Position numbers and translations under genes: made by a program. Source: JAUWQU01 sp964605095 (lineage in GTDB: Bacteria; Planctomycetota; Phycisphaerae; SM23-33). From it: a stretch of 19,516 bases of DNA. Below the pieces are notes generated by a model. The model ran no database searches. It was given only the letters and a program-made list of their open reading frames with translations, and was not told where the DNA came from. The stretch covers positions 1 to 19,516 of the forward strand of contig CAZSBS010000068.1 of assembly GCA_964605095.1 (NCBI GenBank), given 5' to 3'. Below, one piece after another: positions 1-7,454 of this stretch; position 1 is the stretch's first letter; every line of letters begins with the position of its first letter.

Positions 1-946
1 GGCTGGAGAAGTTGATCGCCAGGTCCGACGACACCCAGGCCTGCTCGGCCTTGAGCCCGTCAGCGACCTTGGTCACGCGTATGGCGATGAGCCCGGCCTG
101 GTGGCTGGAGACGACCACAATGTCATCGAAGATCACCGGCGTGGTCACGTGCCGGCCAAAGGACGTCTTGACTGGCACTCGCCACAGGGCCTTGCCGTCG
201 GTTGCATCCAGGCCGATAACCGCCTCTGCCGTGAACGAGACTACCTGCTTGACGCCGGCTATCGTCGCCACGACCGGCCCGCTGAATCCTGGCACGTCGC
301 TGCCGCCCTGCCAGATCACTTTGCCGGTTAGCTTTGCCATGCAGACTACGCCGGCGCCCTTGACCCCGCCGGCCGCGACGATGATGCGGTCGCCGTCGAT
401 GACGCCCGATCCGCTGTAACCGTGCCTGCTTGCTCCCATGGCCGGGCCCTTCTCGCCGAAGTACAGCGCCCCAAAATCCTTGACGTAACTGACCCGCCAG
501 CGGAGTTTCCCATCGGCCAGAGCAAGGCACTTAAGCTCGCCGCGGCAGCTTTGGGCGTACACGCGGTCGCCGTCGATCAGCGGCGTGCAGCGCGGGCCTG
601 GCTGGGACTGGAAGTCCTTGTGGACGTCGTCGAGTTGGGCGGACCATATCTCCCTGCCGTCGGCGCATGCGGCGGCATGGACCACCTCCTTGCCGCGCTG
701 GTGGTCGATGTATACGACCTTGCCCGCGGCCACCACGGGCGAGGCAAGGGTCGAGCCGATCCTGATCTGCCAGACGATCGGCAGTTCGCCCGGCAGCTTG
801 GCCGGAACCGCGGCCCCGGCTGGGACGTAGCCGGTCCCCGCCGGTCCGCGCCAACAGGGCCAATCCGCCGCCATTGACGACCCCCCCAGGACGAGAACCG
901 CCGCGGCCAGGACCATCATGGAACTTGCCGATACGCTTGGCTTCAT
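1..946 (-). CDS. Secreted PQQ-binding-like beta-propeller protein (3' end outside window)
   Basis: An open frame runs from 946 to the window edge without a stop (315 codons), so the C-terminus is missing. The N-terminus is a signal peptide: a short polar start, a hydrophobic core around residues 11-22 and a likely signal peptidase I site after SMA (residue 26). The mature protein begins ADWPCWRGP, a variant of the DWPxWRGP start common in planctomycete PQQ-like propeller proteins. Blade signatures recur as D-G-x-x-x-W (ADGREIW, ADGKLRW, LTGKVIW, TDGKALW), each after a hydrophobic strand such as SPVVAAGKVVYI. No catalytic residues can be assigned. These propellers often act in exported binding or scaffolding roles, but true PQQ binding is not shown. 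The ATG at 946 has no good ribosome site. An in-frame GTG at 958 has GGAG (968-971) nine bases upstream and may be the real start. The gene lies 61 bases downstream of the radical SAM gene on the same strand. Confidence 0.9.
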   Translation of the reverse strand, partial: MKPSVSASSMMVLAAAVLVLGGSSMAADWPCWRGPAGTGYVPAGAAVPAKLPGELPIVWQIRIGSTLASPVVAAGKVVYIDHQRGKEVVHAAACADGREIWSAQLDDVHKDFQSQPGPRCTPLIDGDRVYAQSCRGELKCLALADGKLRWRVSYVKDFGALYFGEKGPAMGASRHGYSGSGVIDGDRIIVAAGGVKGAGVVCMAKLTGKVIWQGGSDVPGFSGPVVATIAGVKQVVSFTAEAVIGLDATDGKALWRVPVKTSFGRHVTTPVIFDDIVVVSSHQAGLIAIRVTKVADGLKAEQAWVSSDLAINFSS

Positions 947-1007
947 CGTTTCACGCACGTTGGGTTTCTCCGCACTGAGGCTGTGTTTATCCTTCACTTT
1001 CAACAAT

Positions 1008-2441
1008 CTAACCCCTCCTCATAGGCAAATGATACGCGACGCCCATCGCTGCTTTCTTGGCCTTCAAGTAGTCGAAGCATTTATCCTTAAAAGCGACCAA
1101 TTCCTCAATGGTTAAATCATGCGGTTTGAAATGAGGTTTAACCGTATTATAATGAAGATGCTCGCTGGTCATATAATCCTCAGGCTTACCCGCAAGCAGT
1201 TTATGTTCCATACAGTAGCGGAACAATTCCGTTCCGGGATATGGAGTAGCCCAATTAATTTGAAAATGATCCAACGGCAACTCTGTAATGATCTTGAAAG
1301 TCGCCTCCAGTGTCTCTGGAGTTTCCTGCGGCATGCCAATAACAAAATACCCGATTATATACAGGTGTTCGTGTTTTGCGCAAGCCTCCGCGACTCGATA
1401 TATTCTATCTGTGTCTAACGGTTTCCGCATGACCGTTTTCCGGATATACTCTGAACCATGCTCAATAGCCAAAGCCACACGAATCAAACCAGCGGCAACC
1501 AGGGCATCAACTATTTCCTGGTCTAACCTGTTTACCGCGACACCATTAGGGGTGGAGAACTGGATGTTGAGGTTTCTTTTGACAATGTCATTACAAATAT
1601 CGAGTATCCGGGCTTTGTCAAAAGTCAGATTATCATCCATGAATTCAAAAAAACTTACGCCATACTTGTTGTAAAGAGATTCCAGTTCATCCACGACGTG
1701 TTTGGCGGACCTGGCTCGGAATTTAGGGCCATGAACAAGCCACATGCTGCAAAAGGAACATCGGTTGGGGCAGCTTCTGCTGGAGATGACAGGAAACGGT
1801 CGCCCTATCTGCAATTGCTTCGGAGAGTACCAGCCTGCAGTATCAAATTGATACTGCGTAAGATCAATCAGATCATAGTCGGTTATCGGCAAAGCATCTA
1901 AATCAGAAATAAATGACGTCTTGGGGTTGAGCTTAACTTGTCCCGAGTGACGAAAGGCAAGGCCATCAATCTCGTCAACACTCCGGCCGGCAGTGATGCA
2001 TCTAACCAGTTGCATAAATGAGTGTTCGCCTTCACCCACAATAACGAAATCGATATACTCATACCGTTCCAGGATTTCTTTGGCGAAGATGGTTGCATGT
2101 ATCCCGCCAATCACAATGGGTATGGTCGGGAAGAAAGTCTTAATACCTTGTGCAAATTCAGTCAAGGCGCCGAATGCTCCCGAAAAGACGGCGCCGATGC
2201 CGATTATATCGGGTTTCAGCCTGGCAATATGATCTCTGAGTTCACGGTTAACGTAGTCGGTCAGTTCAGTCTGTCCCAAATGGTTGTGAGCGAAGCGGTT
2301 ACCGGCATCCAAAACGGTTGCATCGATTTGCTCATGCTTCAAGAACGTGGCGATGGAAAGAAGTGCGAGCGGGAAATAGGTATTCCTATGGGCAATCGGA
2401 TTATGTATTAGTGGAGCGTTTATCAATAAAACTCGAGTCAT
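1008..2441 (-). CDS. B12-binding-type radical SAM protein
   Basis: The protein has 477 aa. Residues 1-150 form a cobalamin-binding-type Rossmann domain: MTRVLLINAP start, GIGAVFSGAFGA near 81-92, IGGIHAT near 111-117 and VGEGE near 135-139. No DxHxxG motif is visible, which is common in this class. The radical SAM core follows, with C224-x3-C228-x2-C231 in SCPNRCSFC binding the 4Fe-4S cluster that cleaves S-adenosylmethionine. Later motifs include EFMDDNLT, ALAIEHGSE and IGMPQET. This architecture is typical of class B radical SAM methyltransferases and related enzymes; the substrate cannot be read from sequence. The start is the ATG at 2441, because GGAGAG lies eight bases upstream; a TTG two codons earlier would be too close to it. 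Base composition is visibly lower in GC than in all neighbours, suggesting acquisition by transfer. Divergent from kdsB. Confidence 0.93.
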   Translation of the reverse strand: MTRVLLINAPLIHNPIAHRNTYFPLALLSIATFLKHEQIDATVLDAGNRFAHNHLGQTELTDYVNRELRDHIARLKPDIIGIGAVFSGAFGALTEFAQGIKTFFPTIPIVIGGIHATIFAKEILERYEYIDFVIVGEGEHSFMQLVRCITAGRSVDEIDGLAFRHSGQVKLNPKTSFISDLDALPITDYDLIDLTQYQFDTAGWYSPKQLQIGRPFPVISSRSCPNRCSFCSMWLVHGPKFRARSAKHVVDELESLYNKYGVSFFEFMDDNLTFDKARILDICNDIVKRNLNIQFSTPNGVAVNRLDQEIVDALVAAGLIRVALAIEHGSEYIRKTVMRKPLDTDRIYRVAEACAKHEHLYIIGYFVIGMPQETPETLEATFKIITELPLDHFQINWATPYPGTELFRYCMEHKLLAGKPEDYMTSEHLHYNTVKPHFKPHDLTIEELVAFKDKCFDYLKAKKAAMGVAYHLPMRRG

Positions 2442-2874
2442 CGACAATACTCTCCGTTCTTATAAGTCGTGGGTGGACAGACAGACTGATATGAAAGATG
2501 ATTTGGCGTGGGGAACCGAGCGGGAGCCCGGGGCTGGGGGCATAGTAGATCGCCTCGATGCTCCTGGATGTCGTGTCGTGCTGGTTCCATCGCCTTCTTG
2601 GCCGAAAAGAAACCCGCCGTGCTTGGTGGGGGCTGGATTCCGGGTTGTATCGAACACGGTTTCGGCGGATATGGGAACGTCCCATCGCCGCAGGCCCCGC
2701 TGGAAGCCGTAAGTCACACACTGGAAGCAGTATACCTCTGGCCTCGGGTGGCGTCAAGTGTCGAGATGACAATAAGTTCGGGGTTGCCAGGGTTGTTGAA
2801 AGGGGGCCTTGCGGTGAGATTTCTGGGGCTTTGCCCTATTGCAATCGGCCGGGCTCGGGCGTACTGTCACGGTC
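2442..2874. other. Divergent intergenic region, no gene recognised
   Basis: These 433 bases separate the radical SAM gene and kdsB and must hold both promoters if each is transcribed alone. Short open frames exist on both strands, but none has family-like composition or a convincing ribosome site. I see no cobalamin riboswitch boxes upstream of the radical SAM gene, no tRNA and no tandem repeats. A small GGGC-TTT-GCCC hairpin lies at 2826-2836, before kdsB. No clear sigma-70 promoter could be assigned on either strand. Confidence 0.6.
2450..2455 (-). promoter_or_regulatory. Shine-Dalgarno site of the radical SAM gene
   Basis: GGAGAG on the minus strand, eight bases before the ATG at 2441. 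It decides the start over the in-frame TTG at 2447, which would leave only two bases of spacing. Confidence 0.7.
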
Positions 2875-3636
2875 ATGGGCACCAGCGCCAAAGCAACGGC
2901 AATAATCCCAGCCCGGTACGCATCCACGCGGTTGCCGGGCAAGCCGCTGCTTGCCGAGACGGGCAAGCCGCTGATCCAGCATGTTGTCGAGGCCGTCGCG
3001 GCCGCCCGGCGGGTGGGGCGGATCGTCGTTGCCACCGACGACGATCGCATATCCGCGGCCGTGCGGGCCTTCGGCGGGCAGGTGGTGATGACACGGGCGG
3101 ACCATCGCAGCGGCAGCGACCGCCTGGCCGAGGCGGCGGAGATCCTGGCACTCGGCGACGAGGAGATAATCGTCAACGTCCAGGGCGACGAGCCGGAGAT
3201 TCCCGCCTCGTGCGTGGATCGGCTGGTGGAACTGCTCGAGACGACCGGCGCGGAGATGGCGACGCTCCTGACGGGCTTGGGCGCCGACGAGGCCGCGGAT
3301 CCCAACCGAGTCAAGTGCGTGACGGACAAGGCGGGGCGGGCACTGTACTTTTCGCGCAGCCGCATTCCTCACGACCGCGATTCCGTCGGCGGCGTCGCGT
3401 ACAAGTTGCACCTGGGCATATACGCCTACCGCGCGGGGTTTCTTTGCCGGTACACCAAGTTGCCGGCCACGCCGGCGGAACTGGCGGAGAAGCTCGAGCA
3501 GCTTCGCGTGCTGGAGAACGGCTGGTCGATAGTTACGGCCGAGGTCCAGTACGACGGGGCAGGCATCGACACCCCGGCCGACTACGAGGCCTTCGTGCGG
3601 CGCATGGGCAGGCGGGCGGAAGCCGGTGGCCGGTAG
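2875..3636 (+). CDS. kdsB: 3-deoxy-manno-octulosonate cytidylyltransferase (CMP-Kdo synthetase)
   Basis: Transfers CMP from CTP to Kdo, giving CMP-Kdo for addition to lipid A in the cytoplasm. The 253-aa length matches the family. Family motifs in order: nucleotide-binding IPARYASTRLPGKPL (residues 11-25), TRADHRSGSDR (73-83), metal/CTP-site NVQGDEPEIP (101-110), YFSRSRIP (158-165), HLGIYAYR (179-186), LEQLRVLENG (207-216) and GIDTPADYE (230-238). The ATG at 2875 is chosen because the family start lies about eight residues before the first motif; a TTG at 2839 would add 12 unlikely residues, and neither has a strong ribosome site. No other LPS genes are in the window, so kdsB stands alone here. 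Its presence argues for a Kdo-containing outer-membrane lipid. The rival family member, N-acylneuraminate cytidylyltransferase, fits less well because the LEQLRxLENG box is KdsB-specific. Confidence 0.96.
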   Translation: MGTSAKATAIIPARYASTRLPGKPLLAETGKPLIQHVVEAVAAARRVGRIVVATDDDRISAAVRAFGGQVVMTRADHRSGSDRLAEAAEILALGDEEIIVNVQGDEPEIPASCVDRLVELLETTGAEMATLLTGLGADEAADPNRVKCVTDKAGRALYFSRSRIPHDRDSVGGVAYKLHLGIYAYRAGFLCRYTKLPATPAELAEKLEQLRVLENGWSIVTAEVQYDGAGIDTPADYEAFVRRMGRRAEAGGR

Positions 3637-3667
3637 CCAGCTTGCCACCCCGTCGCGCCGGGACGAC

Positions 3668-3717
3668 GCAACCACGTCTTGGCTCGCGGCAATTGCCTGG
3701 CCTAAAGACGTGGTTGC
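3668..3717. repeat. 13-bp inverted repeat with a nested palindrome
   Basis: GCAACCACGTCTT (3668-3680) is repeated as its perfect reverse complement at 3705-3717, with a 24-base loop that itself holds the 10-bp palindrome GGCAATTGCC (about 3688-3697). It starts 31 bases after the kdsB stop. No T-run follows either arm, so a classic intrinsic terminator is not supported. It could be a transcript-stabilising or Rho-assisting stem, or a copy of a dispersed intergenic repeat. Confidence 0.75.
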
Positions 3718-3763
3718 TCCGGCCCTGCGGGCCTGCGCGAACCACGGCACCCGAGAATGGCGG

Positions 3764-3791
3764 AGCCTGAAACCTGAAGCCTGAGGTCTGA
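3764..3791. repeat. Four tandem copies of a 7-bp repeat (consensus ARCCTGA)
   Basis: AGCCTGA, AACCTGA, AGCCTGA and GGTCTGA follow each other without gaps in the space between kdsB and the 1176-aa protein gene. The last copy is degenerate. A T-rich stretch (TATTTTT) follows at about 3796-3802. Confidence 0.75.
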
Positions 3792-3906
3792 AGCGTATTT
3801 TTCGCACAGGGCGGGAATTTCTGAAACCCTGGGCCGATTCGTACGTCAAATAGTCAAAGGCGTGTAGCCTTACGGTTCTCTATTACCCGTGACTGCCGTC
3901 TGCGTC

Positions 3907-3911
3907 AGGAG
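3907..3911 (+). promoter_or_regulatory. Shine-Dalgarno site of the 1176-aa protein gene
   Basis: AGGAG lies eight bases before the ATG at 3920. It supports this start over the internal ATG at 3965, even though it gives the signal peptide an unusually long n-region. Confidence 0.65.
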
Positions 3912-3919
3912 ATCGCCTC

Positions 3920-6900
3920 ATGAACCAGCGCGTCCTTTCCACCGCCCGTCGGAATCCCTGTTGGATGTTCCCCCTGCGTGAATCCGCCCGGCTTCGCCAA
4001 AGGCCACGCCGTGGGGTGCAATCCGCAATCCGTCCCGGCGCGCCGGGACAATCCGCAATTCTCTTATGCCTTCTTGTCGCGGCTTGCTTCGTCCCGGCCG
4101 CTGTGGCTGGGCCGACGACTGCGCCGGCCGAGCCGACGAAGGTTTACGTGCCGTACGAGAAGCTCCGCAGCGTCTTCGAGGCCGACAAGCAGGGCGTGTT
4201 CCTGCCTTACGACGAGTTCCAGCGTCTCTGGCGTGCGGCCCGGCAGAGCCCAGCCGCGGTGGGCGAGGCGCCCGCGTCGTACCTGATTTCCTCGGCCCGC
4301 TTCACCGGCAAGGTGGATACCGAACTGGCGCGGATGCAGCTTGAGTTGGTGGTGGACATCCTTGGCGATGGTTGGGTGGAGGTGCCCATCGGCCTGGGCG
4401 ACGTGGCGGTCTCAGCCATGGCGGCGCCGGCGGGCAAACCGGCCCCACTGCTGCGTGTGGTTGGCGGGCAGTACATGCTGCTCACCCGCGGCAAGGGGCG
4501 CCAGACGCTCACGGTGGACTTTGCCCGGCAGTTGACCACGCAGCCGGGGCTAAACGTGCTGGGCTTCCGCACTCCCCCGGCCGCGATAACGACGCTCGAG
4601 CTTACGATCCCCGACGAGAACATGAAGGTGGACGTCGAGCCCATGCTGGCCGCCAGCACGGACCAGGTGGAGTTCGACGGCAAGAAGGCCACGCGTTTGC
4701 AGGCGTTCCTGGGCGCTACCGGCCAGGTGAAGCTCAGTTGGAAACCCAAGACCCAGGCCGCGGCGGACCTCGCGGCGGTGGTGATCTGCGAGCAGTTGCA
4801 GCACATCAATGTGGCCGAGGCGCTCATCAGCCACGATACGACTTTCAATTACGACATCCGCCGGCGCGGCGTGGACACGTTCACGGTCCAGTTGCCGGGC
4901 GCGTTTCGCGTCACGGCTGTGGATGGGGCGAACATTTCCAAGTGGGATATTGCCGCCGCCGGCGACGGCAAGACGCAGACGCTGACGGTGAACCTGTTCA
5001 GCCCGGCCAAGGGCGGCTACTCGCTGACGGTGCGGATGGAGTTGTTCCTGAAGGACCCGGATGTGAAAGTCCCGCTCACGCCGATCATCACCCGTGAGGT
5101 GCTTCGGCGGACGGGCCTGGTCGCCGTGACTCACTCGCCGCGCCGCAGCGTGGAACTCGCCGACGCGAAGAACCTCGCCCGCGTGGATACGGGCAGGCTG
5201 CCCCAGCCGCTTGCCGGGCAGAGCGGCGCGACGGCCTGGCGGTTCATCACGAGCGACTATGCCGGCACGCTGGCCATTGGCACGGTCGAGCCCCGCATCA
5301 CGGCCAGGCACTTCTGGGCGGTGGGCGTCGACGACGACCGAATGGAGCTCCAGGGGCAGCTCATCTACGCCATCGAGCGTACCGGCGTGTTCCAGATTTC
5401 CCTGAACCTGCCCGAGCCGTGGGAGATCGCCTCGATTGGCCCGTCTAACCTTGTGGACGACCACCAGTTCTCCGGCAAGGGTTCCGCCCGCATGCTCAAC
5501 ATATTGCTCAAGAGGGAGGTGGCGGGGCAAGTCACGCTGGCCCTCCATGCCCGCGCGCCGCGCAAGGCGCCCGACGAGCCGGTGAAGTTCATCCTGCCGC
5601 GGGCCGACCGCAAGAACCTCCAGCTCTACAGCGGCCAACTCACGCTCCTGCTGGCCGACAGGCTGCGGGCGGAGGTAGATACGCTCGAACAGTTCCAGCC
5701 CATGCCGCTGGGTTCGGCGGTGAACTGGTCCATGGCGGGCGTGAAGCCGGTGATGGCGATGGAGTTCCGCTCGATCGACCCGGCAAAGCCGGCGGCGGCG
5801 AGCTTCAAGATCGCCGTCAAGCCTGCCCAGGTCTCCGCCATCGTCAGCCGCCTGGTGAGCATCGAGTCAGGCTCGATCGTTGACCAGGCCCTGATCGACT
5901 ACACCGTGCTCTACGCGCCCGTGGACACTTTCTACCTCAAGATGCCCGCCGCCCTGGCCGATGCCCGCGCAGAAATCAGCGGCCCGGACATCAAGGAGAA
6001 GCCCCGGATCGACAAGCTCCCCGACGACCAGGTGACAACCATGCCCGCTAGCTCGCCCGCCGTCGCTTTGCCCAGCGGCCCGCAAGCCCAGGCTGGCGCC
6101 GTCAAGTGGGCGTATTACAAGGTTGTCCTTCAGAGCCCCGTTATCGGGCGATACCGATTGACCGTCAATAGCAGGCGGAGCTTCCAGGCCGGCGCGGACG
6201 GCAAGGTCAGCACCGTGGTGGTCGAGCCGATCATCGCGGCCGGGAAACTCTCGGACCAGGTCGGATACGTCGCCGTCGCCAAGGCCGACACCCTTGCCAT
6301 CGGCGAGCCCAAGACGAAGAACCTGCTTCCCGGCGACCCGACCAGCGCGACCGACGTCCCGGAGGAATCGTACCGCAAGGTCGCGGCACTGGCGTTCCGC
6401 AACAACGTCCCGCCGTTCGAGCTGTCTCTGCCGGTGGCGGTCCAGAAGGAGGCGGCCGTGTTCACCACGATCGCCACGGGCGCGATCATCGAGCAGGTTC
6501 TCGGCCGGGACGCCGTGAACACCAACGCCACGTTCCTCCTGGAGACAAGTCGCGGCGACCGCCTGGCGGTGACGTTGCCCAAGGACACCATCGGTCTTCG
6601 CGTGCTGCTCAACGGGGTCAACACGCCGGTGGAAGACGGCGCGGCCGACAACGTGAAGATCATCCGTCTGCCTCCCTCGGCCGGGCAGTTCACCAAGCTT
6701 GTGCTGGAGTTGCGTTACGGGATGAAGGCCGGTCGGGCAGGTGTCATGGAGTCGCCGACGCTGCCGGACGGCATCCCTGTCCAGCAGACTTTTTGGCGGC
6801 TGATAATTCCGTCGGAGGACCTGCTGGTCTGGTTCGACAGCGCGTTTGCCAGCCTGGGTCAGGGGGCCTCGCAGGTCAACCGGATGGCCCAGGGTTACCC

Positions 6901-7450
6901 GTCGCAGGTTGAACTGCATTTTACCCGGCAGGGCCAGGTGTTCGACTTCATCCGCCAGGGCTCGCCGGGGCAACTCAGCGTGATGAAGGTCGGCGAGAAG
7001 ACATTCTCGATCGCCGTTTGGATAGCGGTCCTGATCTTCGGCGTCGCGGCCCTGAAGTTCTCGGGCTTCGGGCGCTGCGTGCTGCTGCTGGCGGCGCTGC
7101 TGGCGGTGGTGGCGGTCAAGCTTTTTGCGCCTTTGCTGGCGAGGCAACTCGTCCTGTCAGGTTACCCGGCCGGGCTTATCGTGCTGGGCCTCTGGCTGGC
7201 GCACTGGATATTCAAGATGCTGCCCCGGCAGATGAGCCTCCTGCGTCCGCCCGGGCCGACCTGGCCCCAAGGGCAGCCGGCGCCGACACTCCAGTCGGCC
7301 GGGGCGCCAAGTCCGACGGTGCCGGGTGCCCCCGACCCGTTCGGGCAACTCGCCGAGTCTGCCAAGGCTTCCTATGAGGGGCCTCAAGGCCCTGGCACCG
7401 GCGAACCAAAGCAGGGAAACGACACCACAGGCGCCCAGGACAAGGAGTAA
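3920..7450 (+). CDS. Large secreted, membrane-anchored protein of unknown function, one ectodomain copy
   Basis: The protein has 1176 aa and belongs to no family I recognise. A signal peptide has its hydrophobic core at residues 47-64 with a likely AVA cleavage site; VAAC inside it could alternatively be a lipobox. The mature part starts with TKVYVPYEKL (about 75-84) and a second LPYDEF box, then about 930 residues of beta-rich sequence. Near residues 875-970 come GDRLAVTLP and QQTFWRLIIP, both echoed in the next gene. Three hydrophobic segments lie at about 1032-1050, 1053-1075 and 1078-1100, followed by a proline- and glycine-rich tail of about 75 residues. Topology is predicted as periplasmic ectodomain, membrane anchor, cytoplasmic tail. 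The gene is followed after four bases by its larger relative, so they are probably co-transcribed and co-translated. The 46-residue n-region before the hydrophobic core is odd and holds an 18-bp palindrome between direct repeats. Confidence 0.88.
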   Translation: MNQRVLSTARRNPCWMFPLRESARLRQRPRRGVQSAIRPGAPGQSAILLCLLVAACFVPAAVAGPTTAPAEPTKVYVPYEKLRSVFEADKQGVFLPYDEFQRLWRAARQSPAAVGEAPASYLISSARFTGKVDTELARMQLELVVDILGDGWVEVPIGLGDVAVSAMAAPAGKPAPLLRVVGGQYMLLTRGKGRQTLTVDFARQLTTQPGLNVLGFRTPPAAITTLELTIPDENMKVDVEPMLAASTDQVEFDGKKATRLQAFLGATGQVKLSWKPKTQAAADLAAVVICEQLQHINVAEALISHDTTFNYDIRRRGVDTFTVQLPGAFRVTAVDGANISKWDIAAAGDGKTQTLTVNLFSPAKGGYSLTVRMELFLKDPDVKVPLTPIITREVLRRTGLVAVTHSPRRSVELADAKNLARVDTGRLPQPLAGQSGATAWRFITSDYAGTLAIGTVEPRITARHFWAVGVDDDRMELQGQLIYAIERTGVFQISLNLPEPWEIASIGPSNLVDDHQFSGKGSARMLNILLKREVAGQVTLALHARAPRKAPDEPVKFILPRADRKNLQLYSGQLTLLLADRLRAEVDTLEQFQPMPLGSAVNWSMAGVKPVMAMEFRSIDPAKPAAASFKIAVKPAQVSAIVSRLVSIESGSIVDQALIDYTVLYAPVDTFYLKMPAALADARAEISGPDIKEKPRIDKLPDDQVTTMPASSPAVALPSGPQAQAGAVKWAYYKVVLQSPVIGRYRLTVNSRRSFQAGADGKVSTVVVEPIIAAGKLSDQVGYVAVAKADTLAIGEPKTKNLLPGDPTSATDVPEESYRKVAALAFRNNVPPFELSLPVAVQKEAAVFTTIATGAIIEQVLGRDAVNTNATFLLETSRGDRLAVTLPKDTIGLRVLLNGVNTPVEDGAADNVKIIRLPPSAGQFTKLVLELRYGMKAGRAGVMESPTLPDGIPVQQTFWRLIIPSEDLLVWFDSAFASLGQGASQVNRMAQGYPSQVELHFTRQGQVFDFIRQGSPGQLSVMKVGEKTFSIAVWIAVLIFGVAALKFSGFGRCVLLLAALLAVVAVKLFAPLLARQLVLSGYPAGLIVLGLWLAHWIFKMLPRQMSLLRPPGPTWPQGQPAPTLQSAGAPSPTVPGAPDPFGQLAESAKASYEGPQGPGTGEPKQGNDTTGAQDKE
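4019..4059. repeat. 18-bp perfect palindrome flanked by 11-bp direct repeats, inside a coding region
   Basis: GTCCCGGCGCGCCGGGAC (4032-4049) is its own reverse complement. CAATCCGCAAT occurs at 4019-4029 and again at 4049-4059. In frame this gives QSAI twice around RPGAPG, within the pre-hydrophobic part of the signal peptide. The arrangement resembles a small palindromic element inserted in frame, or a slippage product. Confidence 0.8.
7442..7447 (+). promoter_or_regulatory. Shine-Dalgarno site of the giant gene
   Basis: AAGGAG sits seven bases before the ATG at 7455 and directly abuts the TAA stop of the upstream gene (7448-7450). It fixes the start at 7455, although the frame is open for 129 bases further upstream, and it suggests translational coupling. 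Confidence 0.8.
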
Positions 7451-7454
7451 AGCC

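Noticed and set aside
2459..2464. TATAAG on the minus strand as a -10 box for the radical SAM gene
   Set aside because: It lies only four bases upstream of the Shine-Dalgarno sequence, so the transcript would begin at or inside it, and no -35 box is found at proper spacing.
2442..2874. Cobalamin riboswitch upstream of the B12-type radical SAM gene
   Set aside because: No B12-box or conserved core motif could be recognised on the minus strand.
3668..3717. Intrinsic terminator for kdsB
   Set aside because: The loop is long (24 bases) and no T-run follows the second arm on either strand; kept only as an inverted repeat.
2508..3770. 420-codon open frame on the plus strand overlapping kdsB
   Set aside because: It runs across kdsB in another frame, has low-complexity Arg/Gly-rich composition and no family motif; it is a shadow of GC-rich coding DNA.
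5867..7147. 426-codon open frame on the minus strand inside the 1176-aa protein gene
   Set aside because: Arg/His/Gln-rich antisense translation without motifs or a ribosome site. Similar antisense frames at 4550-5638, 7638-8744, 8717-9967 and 15865-17163 were rejected for the same reason.
7326..7454. Upstream extension of the giant protein start
   Set aside because: The open frame overlaps the end of the preceding gene and is not signal-like, whereas the ATG at 7455 has AAGGAG at seven bases and begins a clean signal peptide.
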